Assembly: GCF_050574275.1 (NCBI RefSeq)
Contig: NZ_CP192260.1
Coordinates: 3,472,001-3,536,000, forward strand
From: Virgibacillus_F flavescens
GTDB lineage: Bacteria; Bacillota; Bacilli; Bacillales; Amphibacillaceae
Reading direction: 5' to 3'
Length of the DNA stretch: 64,000 bases
Within the stretch, counting starts at the first letter, position 1, and the number at the start of each line of letters is the position of its first letter. Shown here in pieces: positions 16,673 to 27,600 of this stretch. Position numbers and translations under genes: made by a program. The notes beneath the pieces are model-generated. The model ran no database searches. It had not been told where the DNA came from and was given only the letters and a program-made list of their open reading frames with translations.

Positions 16673-17791
16673 ATGGAAGTTAATATAACTATTAAAGAAA
16701 ATTTGAAAATCCGTGCATTCTATCTTTTTTTCATAATTACTTCCATTCAAACAGGGGCAGGGATCATGGGGGCACCAAAATATATCTTTTTGGAATCCGG
16801 ACATGATTCATGGATAGCTGTGTTAATTGCCTTCATATATATGGTAATCATTGCGTTTGCAATGATTATTATTCTAAATCAATACGAAACTGCTGACCTT
16901 TATGGAATTCAAGTAGATTTATTCGGTATGTGGATTGGAAAAATTCTTGGAAGTTTATTTATTATTCATCTAGGTGCTAGTCTTTTTTCTATTTTGATTA
17001 CTTACATTGCGGTTGTACAAATTTTCATCTTTCCTACCTTTCCCACCTATACGATGTCACTTATTTTGCTAAGTTTAATTATATATAGTGTACTTGGAGG
17101 AATAAGGGTCATCGTAGGGATTGTTTTTATCTTTTTTTTATTAATACAATTTCTGTTGTTTCTGTTACTTTTCCCGGCAATGCGAATGGATTTTTTGCAT
17201 TTCCTTCCATTATTTAATGCTTCTCCTGTGGAATTATTAAAAGGCGCGAGATCAACTTCTTATAGTTTAATGGGTTTTGAAATTTTGTTGTTGTTATTTC
17301 CTTTTATCCAAAACAAAAAAAATATAAAGTTGCCTGTTATCCTTGGAGTTAGCTGGTCAGCATTTATTTTGTTCTTAGTTACCTTTATTGCGATAGGATA
17401 TTATAGCCCTAATCAATTGGGAAATTTAGACTGGTCTGTGCTTGGATTGTTTAAAACAGTATCTTTCTCGTTTATTGAACGTTTTGATTATATCGTTGTG
17501 GCAAGCTGGATGCTAGTAATACTGCCTAATATGATATTACTGATGTGGGGAATGACATATGGTGTGAAACGTCTCTACGGAATACCTCAGAAAAAAACGC
17601 TGTACATAGCTTCAAGTATATTTTTTATTTTAAGTTTTTTATTTCAAGACAGTAAATTAATTTCAATTACTGTGACGATAATCGGCAAGGTGGGATTCTG
17701 GGTTGTGTTTATTTACCCGCTTATATTGCTACCACTGGTAATAATTAAAAAAAGATGGCGTAAACATAAGGGTGACATACAAAATGATTAA
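16673..17791 (+). CDS. Spore germination permease, GerB/GerKB family (B subunit)
   Basis: A 372-residue protein with about ten membrane helices of the APC-superfamily spore germination permease type, with the typical start FYLFFIITSIQTGAGIMGAPKYIF-like in which GAGIMG forms the broken first helix. In GerA-type receptors the B subunit binds the small-molecule germinant. It starts 12 bp after the A gene and overlaps the C gene by 8 bp, so all three are translated as a unit. Confidence 0.92.
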   Translation: MEVNITIKENLKIRAFYLFFIITSIQTGAGIMGAPKYIFLESGHDSWIAVLIAFIYMVIIAFAMIIILNQYETADLYGIQVDLFGMWIGKILGSLFIIHLGASLFSILITYIAVVQIFIFPTFPTYTMSLILLSLIIYSVLGGIRVIVGIVFIFFLLIQFLLFLLLFPAMRMDFLHFLPLFNASPVELLKGARSTSYSLMGFEILLLLFPFIQNKKNIKLPVILGVSWSAFILFLVTFIAIGYYSPNQLGNLDWSVLGLFKTVSFSFIERFDYIVVASWMLVILPNMILLMWGMTYGVKRLYGIPQKKTLYIASSIFFILSFLFQDSKLISITVTIIGKVGFWVVFIYPLILLPLVIIKKRWRKHKGDIQND

Positions 17792-18917
17792 ATATTGGTT
17801 AATTTTATTACCGCTATTTATACTATTACTGAATGGCTGTGTAGATTCTAAAGAAATTGAAAGTCTTGGAATCATTAATACTAGAGGTATTGATCTTCAG
17901 GAGGACGGCAAATTAAAAACGACCATCGTTTATTTCCAGTTTGATGCACGGTCAAAAGACATTGCAAAAATTGTTTTTGGCGAAGGGGATACAGTAAAAG
18001 GAGCGAGAGCAAACGCAAATTATAAGACTAACTTCGAGTTAACTCCTGGCCAGATTCGGCTTGAAATATACGGTATGAAAGCAGCAAAAAAAGGGTTATT
18101 GCCCTACCTGGATACGCTTGCCCGAGATGCAAAGGTTTCTGATACAATGTTCCTTGCTCTAAGTAACTCAACTGCAGAGGAAATAATAACAATGGGTAAA
18201 GAAAATTTATCAATTGACGTGGAACATTATTTATACCGACTAATTGAACAAACGATAAATGATGATATCATTCCGCGTACCAATCTTCACGACTTTACTC
18301 ATACGTATTATGATGTGGGAAAAGATCCAATAATTCCGATGCTGAAAATAAAAGAAGGTCGACCTTACTTATACGCAATGGCACTATTTAAAGAAGATAA
18401 ATATGCAGGGTCCATCTCAACTGTAGATGCATTTTTGCTTAATATACTAGAGAAACAAGTTGAAACAACCTTAATGGAACTTACATTACCAATCGAGCCG
18501 ATCAAAGATCACCTGGTCAGAGCCGATGCCAATCAGGATGACGATACGTTCAGTGTGTTGCTCAGCGTGGTAAATGGCCATGGTCAATCCAGGTTAACCA
18601 ATTTTCATGATCTGGAATTCGAAACAAATGTTGACGTAGAATTTCGTTTATTAGAATTGACAAGGGAAATCAACCTTGAAGCTAAGGTTGAAACTTTACT
18701 CGAAAAAGAGATCGAAAAAAACATAGAAAAAAGATATACAGATCTATTAAAAAAAGTACAGGACCTTGATGCAGATCCGTTCGGTTATGGAAGTATCTAT
18801 CGAAGTCAGAAAAGAACAGGTAAACTTACAGACGATGAATGGCGAAACAAACTTTCAGATATTAAAGTGAAATATAATGTAAATGCTAAGCTCATTCGAC
18901 ATGGTATAACTGAATAA
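17784..18917 (+). CDS. Spore germination lipoprotein, GerC/GerKC family (C subunit)
   Basis: About 377 residues: a lipoprotein signal with lipobox LLNGC (followed by VDSKEIE, the usual GerC start), then the Ger(x)C domain. A GTG at 17772 is possible, but AAGGGTG sits 9 nt before the ATG at 17784, which also starts the signal peptide properly. The C subunit is anchored on the outer face of the inner spore membrane and needed for receptor function. No clear terminator follows; the next 700 bp are repeat DNA. Confidence 0.92.
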   Translation: MIKYWLILLPLFILLLNGCVDSKEIESLGIINTRGIDLQEDGKLKTTIVYFQFDARSKDIAKIVFGEGDTVKGARANANYKTNFELTPGQIRLEIYGMKAAKKGLLPYLDTLARDAKVSDTMFLALSNSTAEEIITMGKENLSIDVEHYLYRLIEQTINDDIIPRTNLHDFTHTYYDVGKDPIIPMLKIKEGRPYLYAMALFKEDKYAGSISTVDAFLLNILEKQVETTLMELTLPIEPIKDHLVRADANQDDDTFSVLLSVVNGHGQSRLTNFHDLEFETNVDVEFRLLELTREINLEAKVETLLEKEIEKNIEKRYTDLLKKVQDLDADPFGYGSIYRSQKRTGKLTDDEWRNKLSDIKVKYNVNAKLIRHGITE

Positions 18918-18974
18918 ATAATAATACAAGAGGAAAAGTATACTTTCTATCAATTACGGCAAATTGAGAGAAAC

Positions 18975-19510
18975 AGGTGTTCCAGTAATAGTTAAATTAC
19001 CCCACAATCCATTGATGTAGTTGATTAAGAATATCTCTATACTGCGAAGTAAATTTATTACCAAGAAATGTTCTAAAGCCGTCGTCCAGGATCGCTGCGG
19101 GCGGATGCTTTCCGCGGGCACGGCTTCAGTCTCCTCGAGAACCCCACTCTGCGGGGCCTTCAGACTCGTGCTGTTCCCGCTGGAGTCACCGCCCTCCGCT
19201 CACCAGGACTGGTAAAGCTGTTTATGTCTTTGTTTTTTTAAACTAGAACATGTAGAAATAGCATAGCCGTGCTATCAGGGTAGCAGTTAATAAATCTGCG
19301 ACATCCATATTTTGTCTAGAGATTGGAGCGGATGGCAGTCGACTCCTGCGGGAGGACAGGCATCGGTGAGACCCCGGAGTGCAATAGCACGAGGAGGCTC
19401 ACCAGCCGCCCTAAGGTGCGCGACTGCCATCAGCGGAAATCTCGTTGCTGTCATATCGTAGCATTCTCAAAGTGGTAAGTTATTTCGCAGTATCCATCTA
19501 CTACGAAAAA
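18975..19510. repeat. Composite dispersed repeat, nearly full copy
   Basis: Two GC-rich modules in AT-rich surroundings. Module A (about 19080-19220): TTTCCGCGGGCACGGCTTC ... GGCCTTCAGACTCGTGCTG ... CACCAGGACTGGTAAAGC. Module B (19315-19465): TCTAGAGATTGGAGCGGATG ... CTCACCAGCCGCC ... GTTGCTGTCATATCG, with arms GGCAGTCG and CGACTGCC. The right edge AAAGTGGTAAGTTATTTCGC and left part CCCCACAATCCATTG match the copy at 53945-54690. No gene between 18918 and 19635. Confidence 0.85.
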
Positions 19511-19635
19511 TTAATTAGTAACTCGCTTTAGGTATATACATATTTATTAATCGTGTCATGGACATCTTTCAAGTAAGGCAGTTTACTACTTTTTCATAAT
19601 TATCTAAGTGTGAAGAAAAGCAAGCTCTTAGAATC

Positions 19636-20458
19636 CTATCTAGTGATAGTATCTGGATGAGATCCTATTCGCAAATTTTCATCCATACCATTCAATACCT
19701 TCATATCTTCAGTGGAAATTTCAAAGTTAAATACATCCGCATTTTCACGTTGTCTTTTTTCGTTTGCAGATTTTGGTATAACAATGAAGTCATGTTCCAA
19801 GTGCCATCGGATTATTAATTGCGCTGCACTTTTTCCATATTTAGCAGCTATTTTCTTAAGTCCGGGATCATCCAGATATTTAGCACGGCCAAGTGGCGAC
19901 CATGACTCAATAGCAATTCCATTTTGTCTGCAATAGTCCACCGTACTTTTTTGAAATAACTTTGGATGTAACTCGATTTGATTTACGACAGGTGTAACAG
20001 TAGATGTTTCGTTTAGTTTTTTCAAATGATGATCCAGAAAATTACTTACCCCGATTGCCCTTACAAGTTTACTGTTATAAATTTCCTCCAAAGCTCTCCA
20101 GGTTTCCGGGAAAATTTCTGGTACTGGCCAATGAATTAAATAAAGGTCTAAATAGTCCAGACCTAGCTTTTCCATACTTACGTCAAATGCTTTTCGCGCT
20201 TTATCGTAACCATGGTCATCATTCCACACTTTGCTTGTGACAAAAATTTCATTACGAGGAATACCAGAGTTCCGAATGGCTTTTCCAACACCTTTTTCAT
20301 TATCATAAAAACTTGCTGTATCAATGTGGCGATTGCCTTTATCAAGTGCGCTTTAAAACTATATCATAAACTTGTTCGTCAGGAACTTTATATACACCTA
20401 GTCCTAGTCTTGGAATAGTTACTCCGTTAGAAAGTTTTTTGGTACTTGTGATATTCAT
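19636..20458 (-). pseudogene. Aldo/keto reductase with a single frameshift
   Basis: An ATG at 20458 with GGGAG upstream begins MNITSTKKLSNGV...VPDEQVYDIVLK, which then runs into a stop; the homologous continuation ALDKGNRHIDTASFYDNEKGVG is in another frame. Deleting one C near 20349 (minus AAGCGC to AAGGC) restores one frame of about 274 residues, the family length. All four catalytic residues are kept: Asp and Tyr in DTASFYDNE, Lys in TSKVWN, His in YLIHWP. The downstream 197-codon fragment lacks the first catalytic residues. Either a recent pseudogene or a base error in the sequence. Confidence 0.85.
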
Positions 20459-20493
20459 TTCATATCTCCCTTCTTTCTTTTTACTATTCTAAC

Positions 20494-20525
20494 AGAAAAA
20501 AGCTGACCATACCGATGGCCAGCTT
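20494..20525 (-). terminator. Intrinsic terminator of the betaine transporter operon
   Basis: Stem AAGCTGACCAT/ATGGCCAGCTT with a 4-nt loop; minus strand continues into T6. It lies 11 bp after the ATPase gene. Confidence 0.85.
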
Positions 20526-20535
20526 TCCTTGTGCG

Positions 20536-21744
20536 TTAATCATGATATTCCGTGCTTTCATTAATCTCGCTTGATACCAGCCCAGATAAAACATGCACGC
20601 GAAGTATGAATCCAATTAATTTATTTTCTGTATTCACGACTGCCAATGGGAATTTTGATTCCAAAGTTTTTGGAATCAATTCACTAACGTACTCATCTTG
20701 TGGAACAATCGTAACATCAGTCCGCAGCACATCCGCTAACTCCAATTTTTCCTTAATTCCTCTTATTGCATCATCAATTGTTACGATACCTTTTATATGA
20801 CGTTGACGATCGACAACGAACACACTCGAAATATTATTTTCTTCCATTTCCTTTACAGCTACATTGAGACCATCTTTCGTCGACACCAATGCATTCGGCT
20901 TAATCATAACATGTTCTGCCTGAAATACTTTTGAACGGTCGATATCCTTAATAAAGTCTGAGATATACTCGTTTGCAGGTTGTTCAATTATTTCTTCAGG
21001 CGTCCCTATTTGCACGACTTTACCATCTTTCATAACCGCTACACGGTCACCCAGTTTAAATGCTTCGTTGACATCATGTGTGATAAAAATAATAGTTTTT
21101 TGTAAACGGTCCTGGATATCCAATAACTCTAATTGCATTTCTCTTCTTATAAGTGGATCCAAGGCACTGAAGGGCTCATCCATCAGTAGAATATCAGGAT
21201 TATTTGCAAGAGCGCGGGCTAATCCTACTCGTTGCTGCATTCCGCCCGATAACTGATCAGGATACTTTTCTTCGTACCCTTTTAGTCCAACAACTTCCAA
21301 ATTTTTAGTTGCAATTTTTTCTCGCTCTACTTTATTCATCTTTTTTATTTCTAGACCGTACTCCACATTTCCCTGCACAGTCCTGTGATCAAACAGACCG
21401 AAATGCTGAAAAACCATAGCTATTTTTTCCTGTCTTACTTTTTTTAATTTTGCTCCACTATATTTAGCAATGTCTTCTCCATCAATGAATATAGAACCAT
21501 CCGTAGGTTTATTCAATAAATTAAAACAGCGAATGAGGGTCGACTTACCACTACCGGATAAGCCCATAATAACAAAGATTTCTCCTTGTTCAATTTCCAT
21601 CGTGGCATCGTAAACACCAACGGTATGTCCTGTTTCAGCAAGTATATCCTTTTTACTTTTACCGCTTTTTATTAATGGAATAATGGATTTTGGCTTTGGG
21701 CCAAATATTTTAGATACATTCTCCAATTTTATTTTAGCTGTCAT
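20536..21744 (-). CDS. opuAA: Glycine betaine/proline betaine ABC transporter ATPase
   Basis: The 402-residue ATPase of an osmoprotectant importer of the OpuA/ProV type: Walker A GLSGSGKST, Q-loop VFQHFGLF, signature LSGGMQQR, Walker B ILLMDEPFSALD, switch His in THD, and a C-terminal pair of CBS domains (from about residue 280) that in OpuA sense ionic strength. The long N-terminal stretch before Walker A is also typical. It overlaps the permease by ATGA. Gene order (binding protein, permease, ATPase) differs from the AA-AB-AC order of Bacillus subtilis, so orthology to opuA is by function only. Confidence 0.88.
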   Translation of the reverse strand: MTAKIKLENVSKIFGPKPKSIIPLIKSGKSKKDILAETGHTVGVYDATMEIEQGEIFVIMGLSGSGKSTLIRCFNLLNKPTDGSIFIDGEDIAKYSGAKLKKVRQEKIAMVFQHFGLFDHRTVQGNVEYGLEIKKMNKVEREKIATKNLEVVGLKGYEEKYPDQLSGGMQQRVGLARALANNPDILLMDEPFSALDPLIRREMQLELLDIQDRLQKTIIFITHDVNEAFKLGDRVAVMKDGKVVQIGTPEEIIEQPANEYISDFIKDIDRSKVFQAEHVMIKPNALVSTKDGLNVAVKEMEENNISSVFVVDRQRHIKGIVTIDDAIRGIKEKLELADVLRTDVTIVPQDEYVSELIPKTLESKFPLAVVNTENKLIGFILRVHVLSGLVSSEINESTEYHD

Positions 21745-22601
21745 TCGTTAACCCTCCTGTGCTTCTGGAGTTTATCTGCTACGCCGCCGGTCACGCGGTC
21801 AATTATTATTGCTAAAAATACGATGCTGATACCCGCTTCAAACCCAAGTGAAATATCAATTCGGTTTATTGACACGAGTACCTGTTCACCTAACCCTTGC
21901 GCTCCAACCATGGAAGCAATTACTACCATTGCAAGTGCCATCATCGTCGTTTGATTTACACCAGCCATTATTGTCGGCAAAGCCTGTGGCAATTGAATTT
22001 TCCAAAGCATTTGTGTTCTGGAAGATCCAAATGACTGCGCAGATTCAATTACTTCTTTATCCACACCGCGAATTGCCAGTTCCGTTAATCGGATGACTGG
22101 TGGTACAGCATAAATCAATGTAGCAAATATTGCTGAAACGTTTCCTAAACCAAAGAAAAAAATCGCTGGAATAAGGTACACAAAACTTGGCATGGTCTGC
22201 ATTGCGTCCAGTATAGGTCGCATGACAGCTGAAAAGACTTTGCTGACCGCCATTAAAATTCCAAGCGGTATGCCAATTCCAAGTGAAATAATTACTGCAG
22301 TCAAAACTACTGCAATCGTTATCATCATATCTTCCCATAACCCAAATGTACCGATCAGAAAAATAAATCCACCGTAAAACATTCCAGAAATGATTGACTT
22401 GAAGTATGCACCAAGTAATACAATAATTAAGATAAATACCCACCACGGCAACACTAGTAAGAAATCTTCAATTCCACCGATGATACCTGAGAAGAATAAA
22501 TAAATAAAATCAAAAAAACCCTCGAAGGTTTCATCCAAAATGTTAACAAATTCTTCAACATAATCTCCTAGTTTCGTCGTTATATTCGGAAAAATTCCCA
22601 T
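21741..22601 (-). CDS. opuAB: Glycine betaine ABC transporter permease
   Basis: The 286-residue permease subunit of a ProW/OpuAB-type importer with about seven membrane helices and the EAA loop (ELAIRGVDKEVIESAQSFGSSR). The N-terminus (FPNITTKLGDYVEEFVN) aligns with OpuAB. There is no ribosome site right before ATG 22601; the nearest purine-rich stretch (GAGGTGAAGAGG) is more than 20 nt upstream and is separated by the small hairpin CTGTAGTTTACAG, which could bring it near the start if folded. Confidence 0.88.
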   Translation of the reverse strand: MGIFPNITTKLGDYVEEFVNILDETFEGFFDFIYLFFSGIIGGIEDFLLVLPWWVFILIIVLLGAYFKSIISGMFYGGFIFLIGTFGLWEDMMITIAVVLTAVIISLGIGIPLGILMAVSKVFSAVMRPILDAMQTMPSFVYLIPAIFFFGLGNVSAIFATLIYAVPPVIRLTELAIRGVDKEVIESAQSFGSSRTQMLWKIQLPQALPTIMAGVNQTTMMALAMVVIASMVGAQGLGEQVLVSINRIDISLGFEAGISIVFLAIIIDRVTGGVADKLQKHRRVNE

Positions 22602-22648
22602 TGGAAGACTGTAAACTACAGCCTCTTCACCTCACTTATTCAGATTAG

Positions 22649-22680
22649 AATGGCAGCCAGACTATAAGCCAGCTGCCATT
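22649..22680 (-). promoter_or_regulatory. Intercistronic hairpin between binding-protein and permease genes
   Basis: AATGGCAGC and GCTGCCATT form a perfect 9-bp stem in the 99-bp gap. No T run follows, so it is more likely a stabiliser of the binding-protein mRNA or a weak attenuator than a full terminator. Confidence 0.6.
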
Positions 22681-22700
22681 TCTATCATGTTCTTCAAATA

Positions 22701-23699
22701 CTACTTCATTGAATCCTTAACTTTAGTTGCAACATCTTCTGGGACCCAGCCTGTCCATAAGTCTTCATGCTGTTTCATCCACCATACTGCCGCTTCTTCA
22801 GCAGACACTTGATTTTTATCCATATACTTTAACGCTTCTTCCGTTAATTTAGAACTTGTTTCATAATTACTTAAAAAATCTACAACGTCTTTTGCTTGAT
22901 CAGGCATATCTTTATGAACTGCGACAACTACGTCATTTGGCGGGAATTCAGTACCTTTTGTTTTTTCCCAAACCTTCTTATCAAATTCAGGCTCTTCCAA
23001 CAGCGTAAGGTCGAATTTAGCCGTTACAGCAGTTGGAGACCAGTAATAACCTACCCAAGGCTCTCCTGCATCAATAGCATCAGTTAAGGATGCTACAATT
23101 GCTGCATCAGAACCAGGCATAAAGTTAACAAAAGTATCATTTAAGCCATACGTTTCCATCTTTTTCGTAATCGCTTCTGCAACAGCCCAACCACTAGGAG
23201 CGTTAATTAAACGACCCTTTTCAGGCTCTGCAGGATCTGAAAATAATTCAGGATATTTCTTAAGATCTTCAACCGTTTTTAAGTCTGGCGCCATTGGTTC
23301 TATTCCACGTTCCTCGTCCCCTTCAATTACATATGTAGGAACGTAGATACCTTGAACATTATCATCAAAGTTAACAGAAACTTTTTCAACATCTCCAGCT
23401 TCTGTTGCTTCGTTATATACTTCTTTTATGTTATCTGTCCAAGCTTCCATATATACATCGATATCACCTTCACGAAGACCTAGAAAAGTTGCGGAAGTTG
23501 AACCGGGAGTTACTTCAGTTTCATACCCATAACCTTCTTCAATTATCTTTTGTGCAATACTGTTATGAACTCTGATACTATCCCATCCAGCATCGGCGAA
23601 AACGATTTTTTCCTTTTTACCGTCGGATTCAGATTCTCCTCCACATGCCGAAAGCACTAGCAAAACGGCAGCAGATACTAACATCAACATTTTTTTCAT
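22701..23699 (-). CDS. opuAC: Glycine betaine-type substrate-binding lipoprotein
   Basis: The 332-residue lipoprotein has lipobox VLSAC and a periplasmic-binding-protein fold of the OpuAC/ProX class: FADAGWDSIRVHN near the start, DVYMEAWTDN, and VGYYWSPTAV. Conserved Trp residues in these motifs are the kind that cage quaternary ammonium compounds. It is the first gene of the operon (strong AAGGAG site), and the hairpin after it suggests higher expression than the membrane subunits. Betaine is the likeliest substrate, though carnitine or choline cannot be excluded. Confidence 0.87.
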   Translation of the reverse strand: MKKMLMLVSAAVLLVLSACGGESESDGKKEKIVFADAGWDSIRVHNSIAQKIIEEGYGYETEVTPGSTSATFLGLREGDIDVYMEAWTDNIKEVYNEATEAGDVEKVSVNFDDNVQGIYVPTYVIEGDEERGIEPMAPDLKTVEDLKKYPELFSDPAEPEKGRLINAPSGWAVAEAITKKMETYGLNDTFVNFMPGSDAAIVASLTDAIDAGEPWVGYYWSPTAVTAKFDLTLLEEPEFDKKVWEKTKGTEFPPNDVVVAVHKDMPDQAKDVVDFLSNYETSSKLTEEALKYMDKNQVSAEEAAVWWMKQHEDLWTGWVPEDVATKVKDSMK

Positions 23700-24074
23700 T
23701 TTAATTGCTCCTTTTTATTTAGTTTTTTCCACCAATAATCAGTAAGTAAAATAATGCTACTTCTATTAAGATGGCTAAAGAGAGTTACTTTAATTCTGAG
23801 GAAAATTCAGGAAACTAAGCGGGTCATTGTATCCAAACAACGTTATTTAAGCATATATGAATAGGTTACTGCTTATCAAACCGCTTCAGAGCCGGTATAG
23901 GTGGATAAGAGGTGAACTGGTAATTCTAAGAGGAACAATCGTTGATTTCTATCAACATTGGCATAAATGCTTTGAATTTCGACAAATTCAGACAAAATAG
24001 AGTTGATTTGCGCTACCCTGTCTCAACTATAACCAAACACTAAATGTCTATTTTGTGACATGCTGGTTAAGTTA
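23700..24074. other. Intergenic gap between opuAC-type gene and MarR promoter
   Basis: 375 bp of AT-rich sequence separating divergent transcription units. The opuAC promoter must be here but I do not see convincing -35/-10 boxes. No gene or repeat is supported. Confidence 0.5.
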
Positions 24075-24102
24075 TTGCTTACAAACAGTTTTCTTGTTAC
24101 GA

Positions 24103-24140
24103 TATAATAGTTCACCAATCGAACTATTCACCTATTGAAC
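24103..24140 (+). promoter_or_regulatory. MarR -10 box with overlapping palindromic operator
   Basis: TATAAT at 24103-24108 overlaps a perfect palindrome AATAGTTC-N7-GAACTATT (24106-24128), followed by another half site TATTGAAC (24133-24140). This is the layout of an autorepressed MarR gene. The -35 is poor. Confidence 0.7.
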
Positions 24141-24164
24141 TTTTTTATATATGGAGGTATTTAA

Positions 24165-24596
24165 ATGGATATATATGTACTCATCAAACGCTACCAAACT
24201 GCAATGAATACTGTTTACCGAAGTGTTAACAGTATTTTAAAAGAAAAAATTCACTCCGAAATTACAACTGATCAATTTTCAACTCTGCAATACATTCGAA
24301 ATAATGAAAATTGCACAAGTACAGAAATAGCTCTCGAATTCGGAGTAGGTAAAAGTGCGGTAACTGCTCAAATAAACCGATTATTTGATAAGGAATTAAT
24401 CGAAAGAAACCGGGATGCATCTGACCGTCGAAACGTATACTTAACCATTACACCTAAAGGGAAACATCTGGTGGAGTACACAGAAAAAGAACTTTATGCA
24501 GCTATTGGCGACCAGCTTTCCCACTTTAATAAGGAAGAAATTACACAGTTTATCCAATCACTTGAAAAATTAGCAGGAATGATGGATAAAAAATAG
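24165..24596 (+). CDS. MarR-family transcriptional regulator
   Basis: A 143-residue winged-helix protein. The recognition region STEIALEFGVGKSAVTAQINRLFDKELIERNRDASDRRNVYLTITPKG-type text shows the MarR helix-turn-helix and the DRR wing. It is 11 bp from the MMPL exporter it probably controls, the same pairing as ydgG-ydgH in Bacillus subtilis. The palindrome over its -10 box is the likely binding site. The inducing ligand is unknown. Confidence 0.9.
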   Translation: MDIYVLIKRYQTAMNTVYRSVNSILKEKIHSEITTDQFSTLQYIRNNENCTSTEIALEFGVGKSAVTAQINRLFDKELIERNRDASDRRNVYLTITPKGKHLVEYTEKELYAAIGDQLSHFNKEEITQFIQSLEKLAGMMDKK

Positions 24597-24607
24597 GAGG
24601 AAATACC

Positions 24608-27600
24608 ATGAAACAAATTATTCGGTTTAGATGGCTGATTGCCGCTTTATGGGTTGCCGCAGCAGCTGGTCTTTTTATTTTTGCACCGAACCTTCAAGAA
24701 CTTGTTCGGGAGAAAGGTCAAATTTCAGTTCCGGAAGAATACCCATCACAAAAAGCAAATGAGTTACTTAATGACATGTCCGCTGAAAACGGCTCAAACC
24801 AGTCTAGCGCTGTTCTTGTATTTCACGATGAAGACGGTCTGGACAAATCTGAAAAACAGGAAGTTTCAGCTGCTATTGATCAGTTAAAGAAAAAGAAAGA
24901 AGAACTTGGCCTTTCGAATATTTTAGATTTTACGGAAGATCCTGCAATAGAAGAACAGACCGTGTCGTCAGATAATACGACTATTCTTGTACCGTTTGAT
25001 CTTTCCTTAACCTCCCATGAAATTGGTGAAACCCGAGAAAAAATAAGTAATACAGTTGAAGATGTTGCGATTGATCATCATATAACTGGTGAAGATTATA
25101 TTCAAATGGATATTACGAAAAACTCCGAAGAGGGGTTACAACGAACAGAATTCATAACTGTTGGATTGATACTTATCATTCTATTCATTGTATTTAAATC
25201 GTTCGTTGCTCCATTCATACCCTTACTTACAGTTGGAATTAGCTATCTTGCAGCACAAGGTGTTGTTTCTATCCTTGCAGATACTGCAGATTTCCCGCTA
25301 TCCACTTTTACGCAGATTTTTATGGTAGCTGTTATGTTTGGAATAGGAACGGATTATTGTATTTTATTAATAAGCAGATTTAAAGAAGAACTTGCTCATC
25401 ATGACTCAATTTCAGATGCTGTCATTACTACGTACAGATCAGCTGGCAAGACTATTTTCTTCGCAGGCTTGGCTGTGCTCGTAGGATTTTCAACAATTGG
25501 TCTATCGACATTTTCACTTTATCAGTCGGCTGTTGCGGTGGCTGTTGGTGTAGCAGTTGTTCTATTGGCACTGGCAACTTTGGTTCCATTTTTCTTAGTT
25601 GTATTAGGTAAAAAACTTTTCTGGCCATTTGATAAAAATGTCTCTCATAAAGAGAGTAAACTTTGGAAGCATGCAGGATTATTTGCTTGGGGCCGGCCAA
25701 TTATTGCTTTACTCATCGTAGCAGCAATAACCCTCCCATTTTTAATCACGTATGATGGCGACAAATCGTATAATTCACTTCAGGAAATTGGCGAAGAGTA
25801 TGGTTCAGTAAAGGCGTTTAACTGGATTTCTGAAAGCTTTGGACCTGGGCAAACTATGCCAACCACTGTTTTATTGGAAACAAAAGAACCAATTGATTCA
25901 GTTGAAGAATTCCAAGATATTGCTAAGATAAGTCAGGAAATTGCTGAAATGGACGGAGTAGCGCAAGTTAGAAGTGCTACCAGACCCGCTGGAGAAATTA
26001 TCGAAGGTTTTTCAGTTAAAAATCAAACCGGACAATTAGCCGATGGAATTGGTCAAAGCACAGGTGGAATTAAAGAAATTCAAAATGGTCTTTCGCAGGC
26101 CTCTGACGAACTTAAAAATGCAACACCACAGCTTGAAGAAGCACAAAACGGTGTCAATCAGCTGATGGAGGGAACTAAACAGGCTAATACTGGTATCGGT
26201 GATATTAGTAATGCACTTAATGAAATTCAAAATGGTATTGTTTCTGGATCACAGGGAGCGAATGAAATTGCAGCTAACCTGCAAACAATTAAAAGTAATC
26301 TGGATCAAACTATAAATGGAAACCGTGACTTATTGAATGGATATAAGAAATTAGCTGATGGTTTGACGTCTCTAAATTCCAAATTAAATGGACTAGACCA
26401 AATTAACCCAGCTATTTCTCAATCTTATTCGAGTTTAACAGCAGTTTTAGAAGATCATCCCGAACTGAATGATGATAAAAACTTTATGACTGCTTATCAA
26501 ACGCTTGATAAATTGAAGGATCAAACGGATTCATTAGCCGAGATACAGCCAGCACTTGAGAATCAGGTAATTGCTCCGTTAAACAAACTGAATGGCGGGC
26601 TTACTGAAACCATTTCTGGGCAGGGTCAGCTCTCTGATGGACTCTCCAAATTAATTAATGGCGTGAAGCAGCTGCAATCGGGCTTAAATCAGGCGGCTTC
26701 TGGTCAGGATCAAGTCATTTCTAATATCCCTAGCTTACAAAATGGACTTTCAGAAATTTATGGTGGTCAGGAAGAATTGAAAGGTGCATTTGATGGTATG
26801 CAGGATCAGCTTGGACAATTATCAAGCGGTCTTAGCGAGAGTTCTGACGGATTACAGCAAATCAATTCTGGACTTACCGAGGTAGAAAGTCACCTTGGAG
26901 ATTTTAACTCTGACGAATCAAGTCCAACAGTTGTTATACCAGAACAGGCATTGGAAAATGAAGCGTTTATCCAAGGAACAAAGCCTTACATTTCAACTGA
27001 TAAAAAGCTTGTGAAATTCGATGTTGTATTGAAGGATAATCCATACTCTTCTGAAGCAATTGCAATGGTGGATAAAATTGAAGAAACAGTCAACGAGGCA
27101 AAAGAAGATACTGTTTTTGTAAAGAATGATCCAGTGATTGGAGGAATCAGTAGCACCAACAATGATCTTCAAAACATTTCAGATGAAGATTACTCTCGAA
27201 CTGTAATGCTAATGATTATCGGTATCTTCATTATCTTAGTAATAATGCTTAGATCCTTGATTATTCCGGCATATTTAATTGGTTCGCTGATTTTAACTTA
27301 CTTTACATCACTCGGACTCACTGAAGTTATCTTTGTAAATATACTTGGATATGATGGTTTGTCATGGGCAATTCCATTTTTCGGATTTGTTATGCTGATG
27401 GCACTTGGAATTGACTATAGCATATTCCTAATGGACCGTTTTAAAGAGTATAAAGAGGTTCCACTTAAAGAAGCATTAATTAGTTCGATGAAAAATATGG
27501 GAACTGTTATTATTTCTGCAGCAGTGATTTTAGGTGGTACATTTGGCGCAATGCTTCCTTCTGGGGTCTTGTCACTATTACAGATTGCAACAGTTGTATT

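Noticed and set aside
22057..22446. 129-codon frame opposite-phase within the permease gene
   Set aside because: Cys/Trp-rich translation with no start signal; shadow of opuAB.
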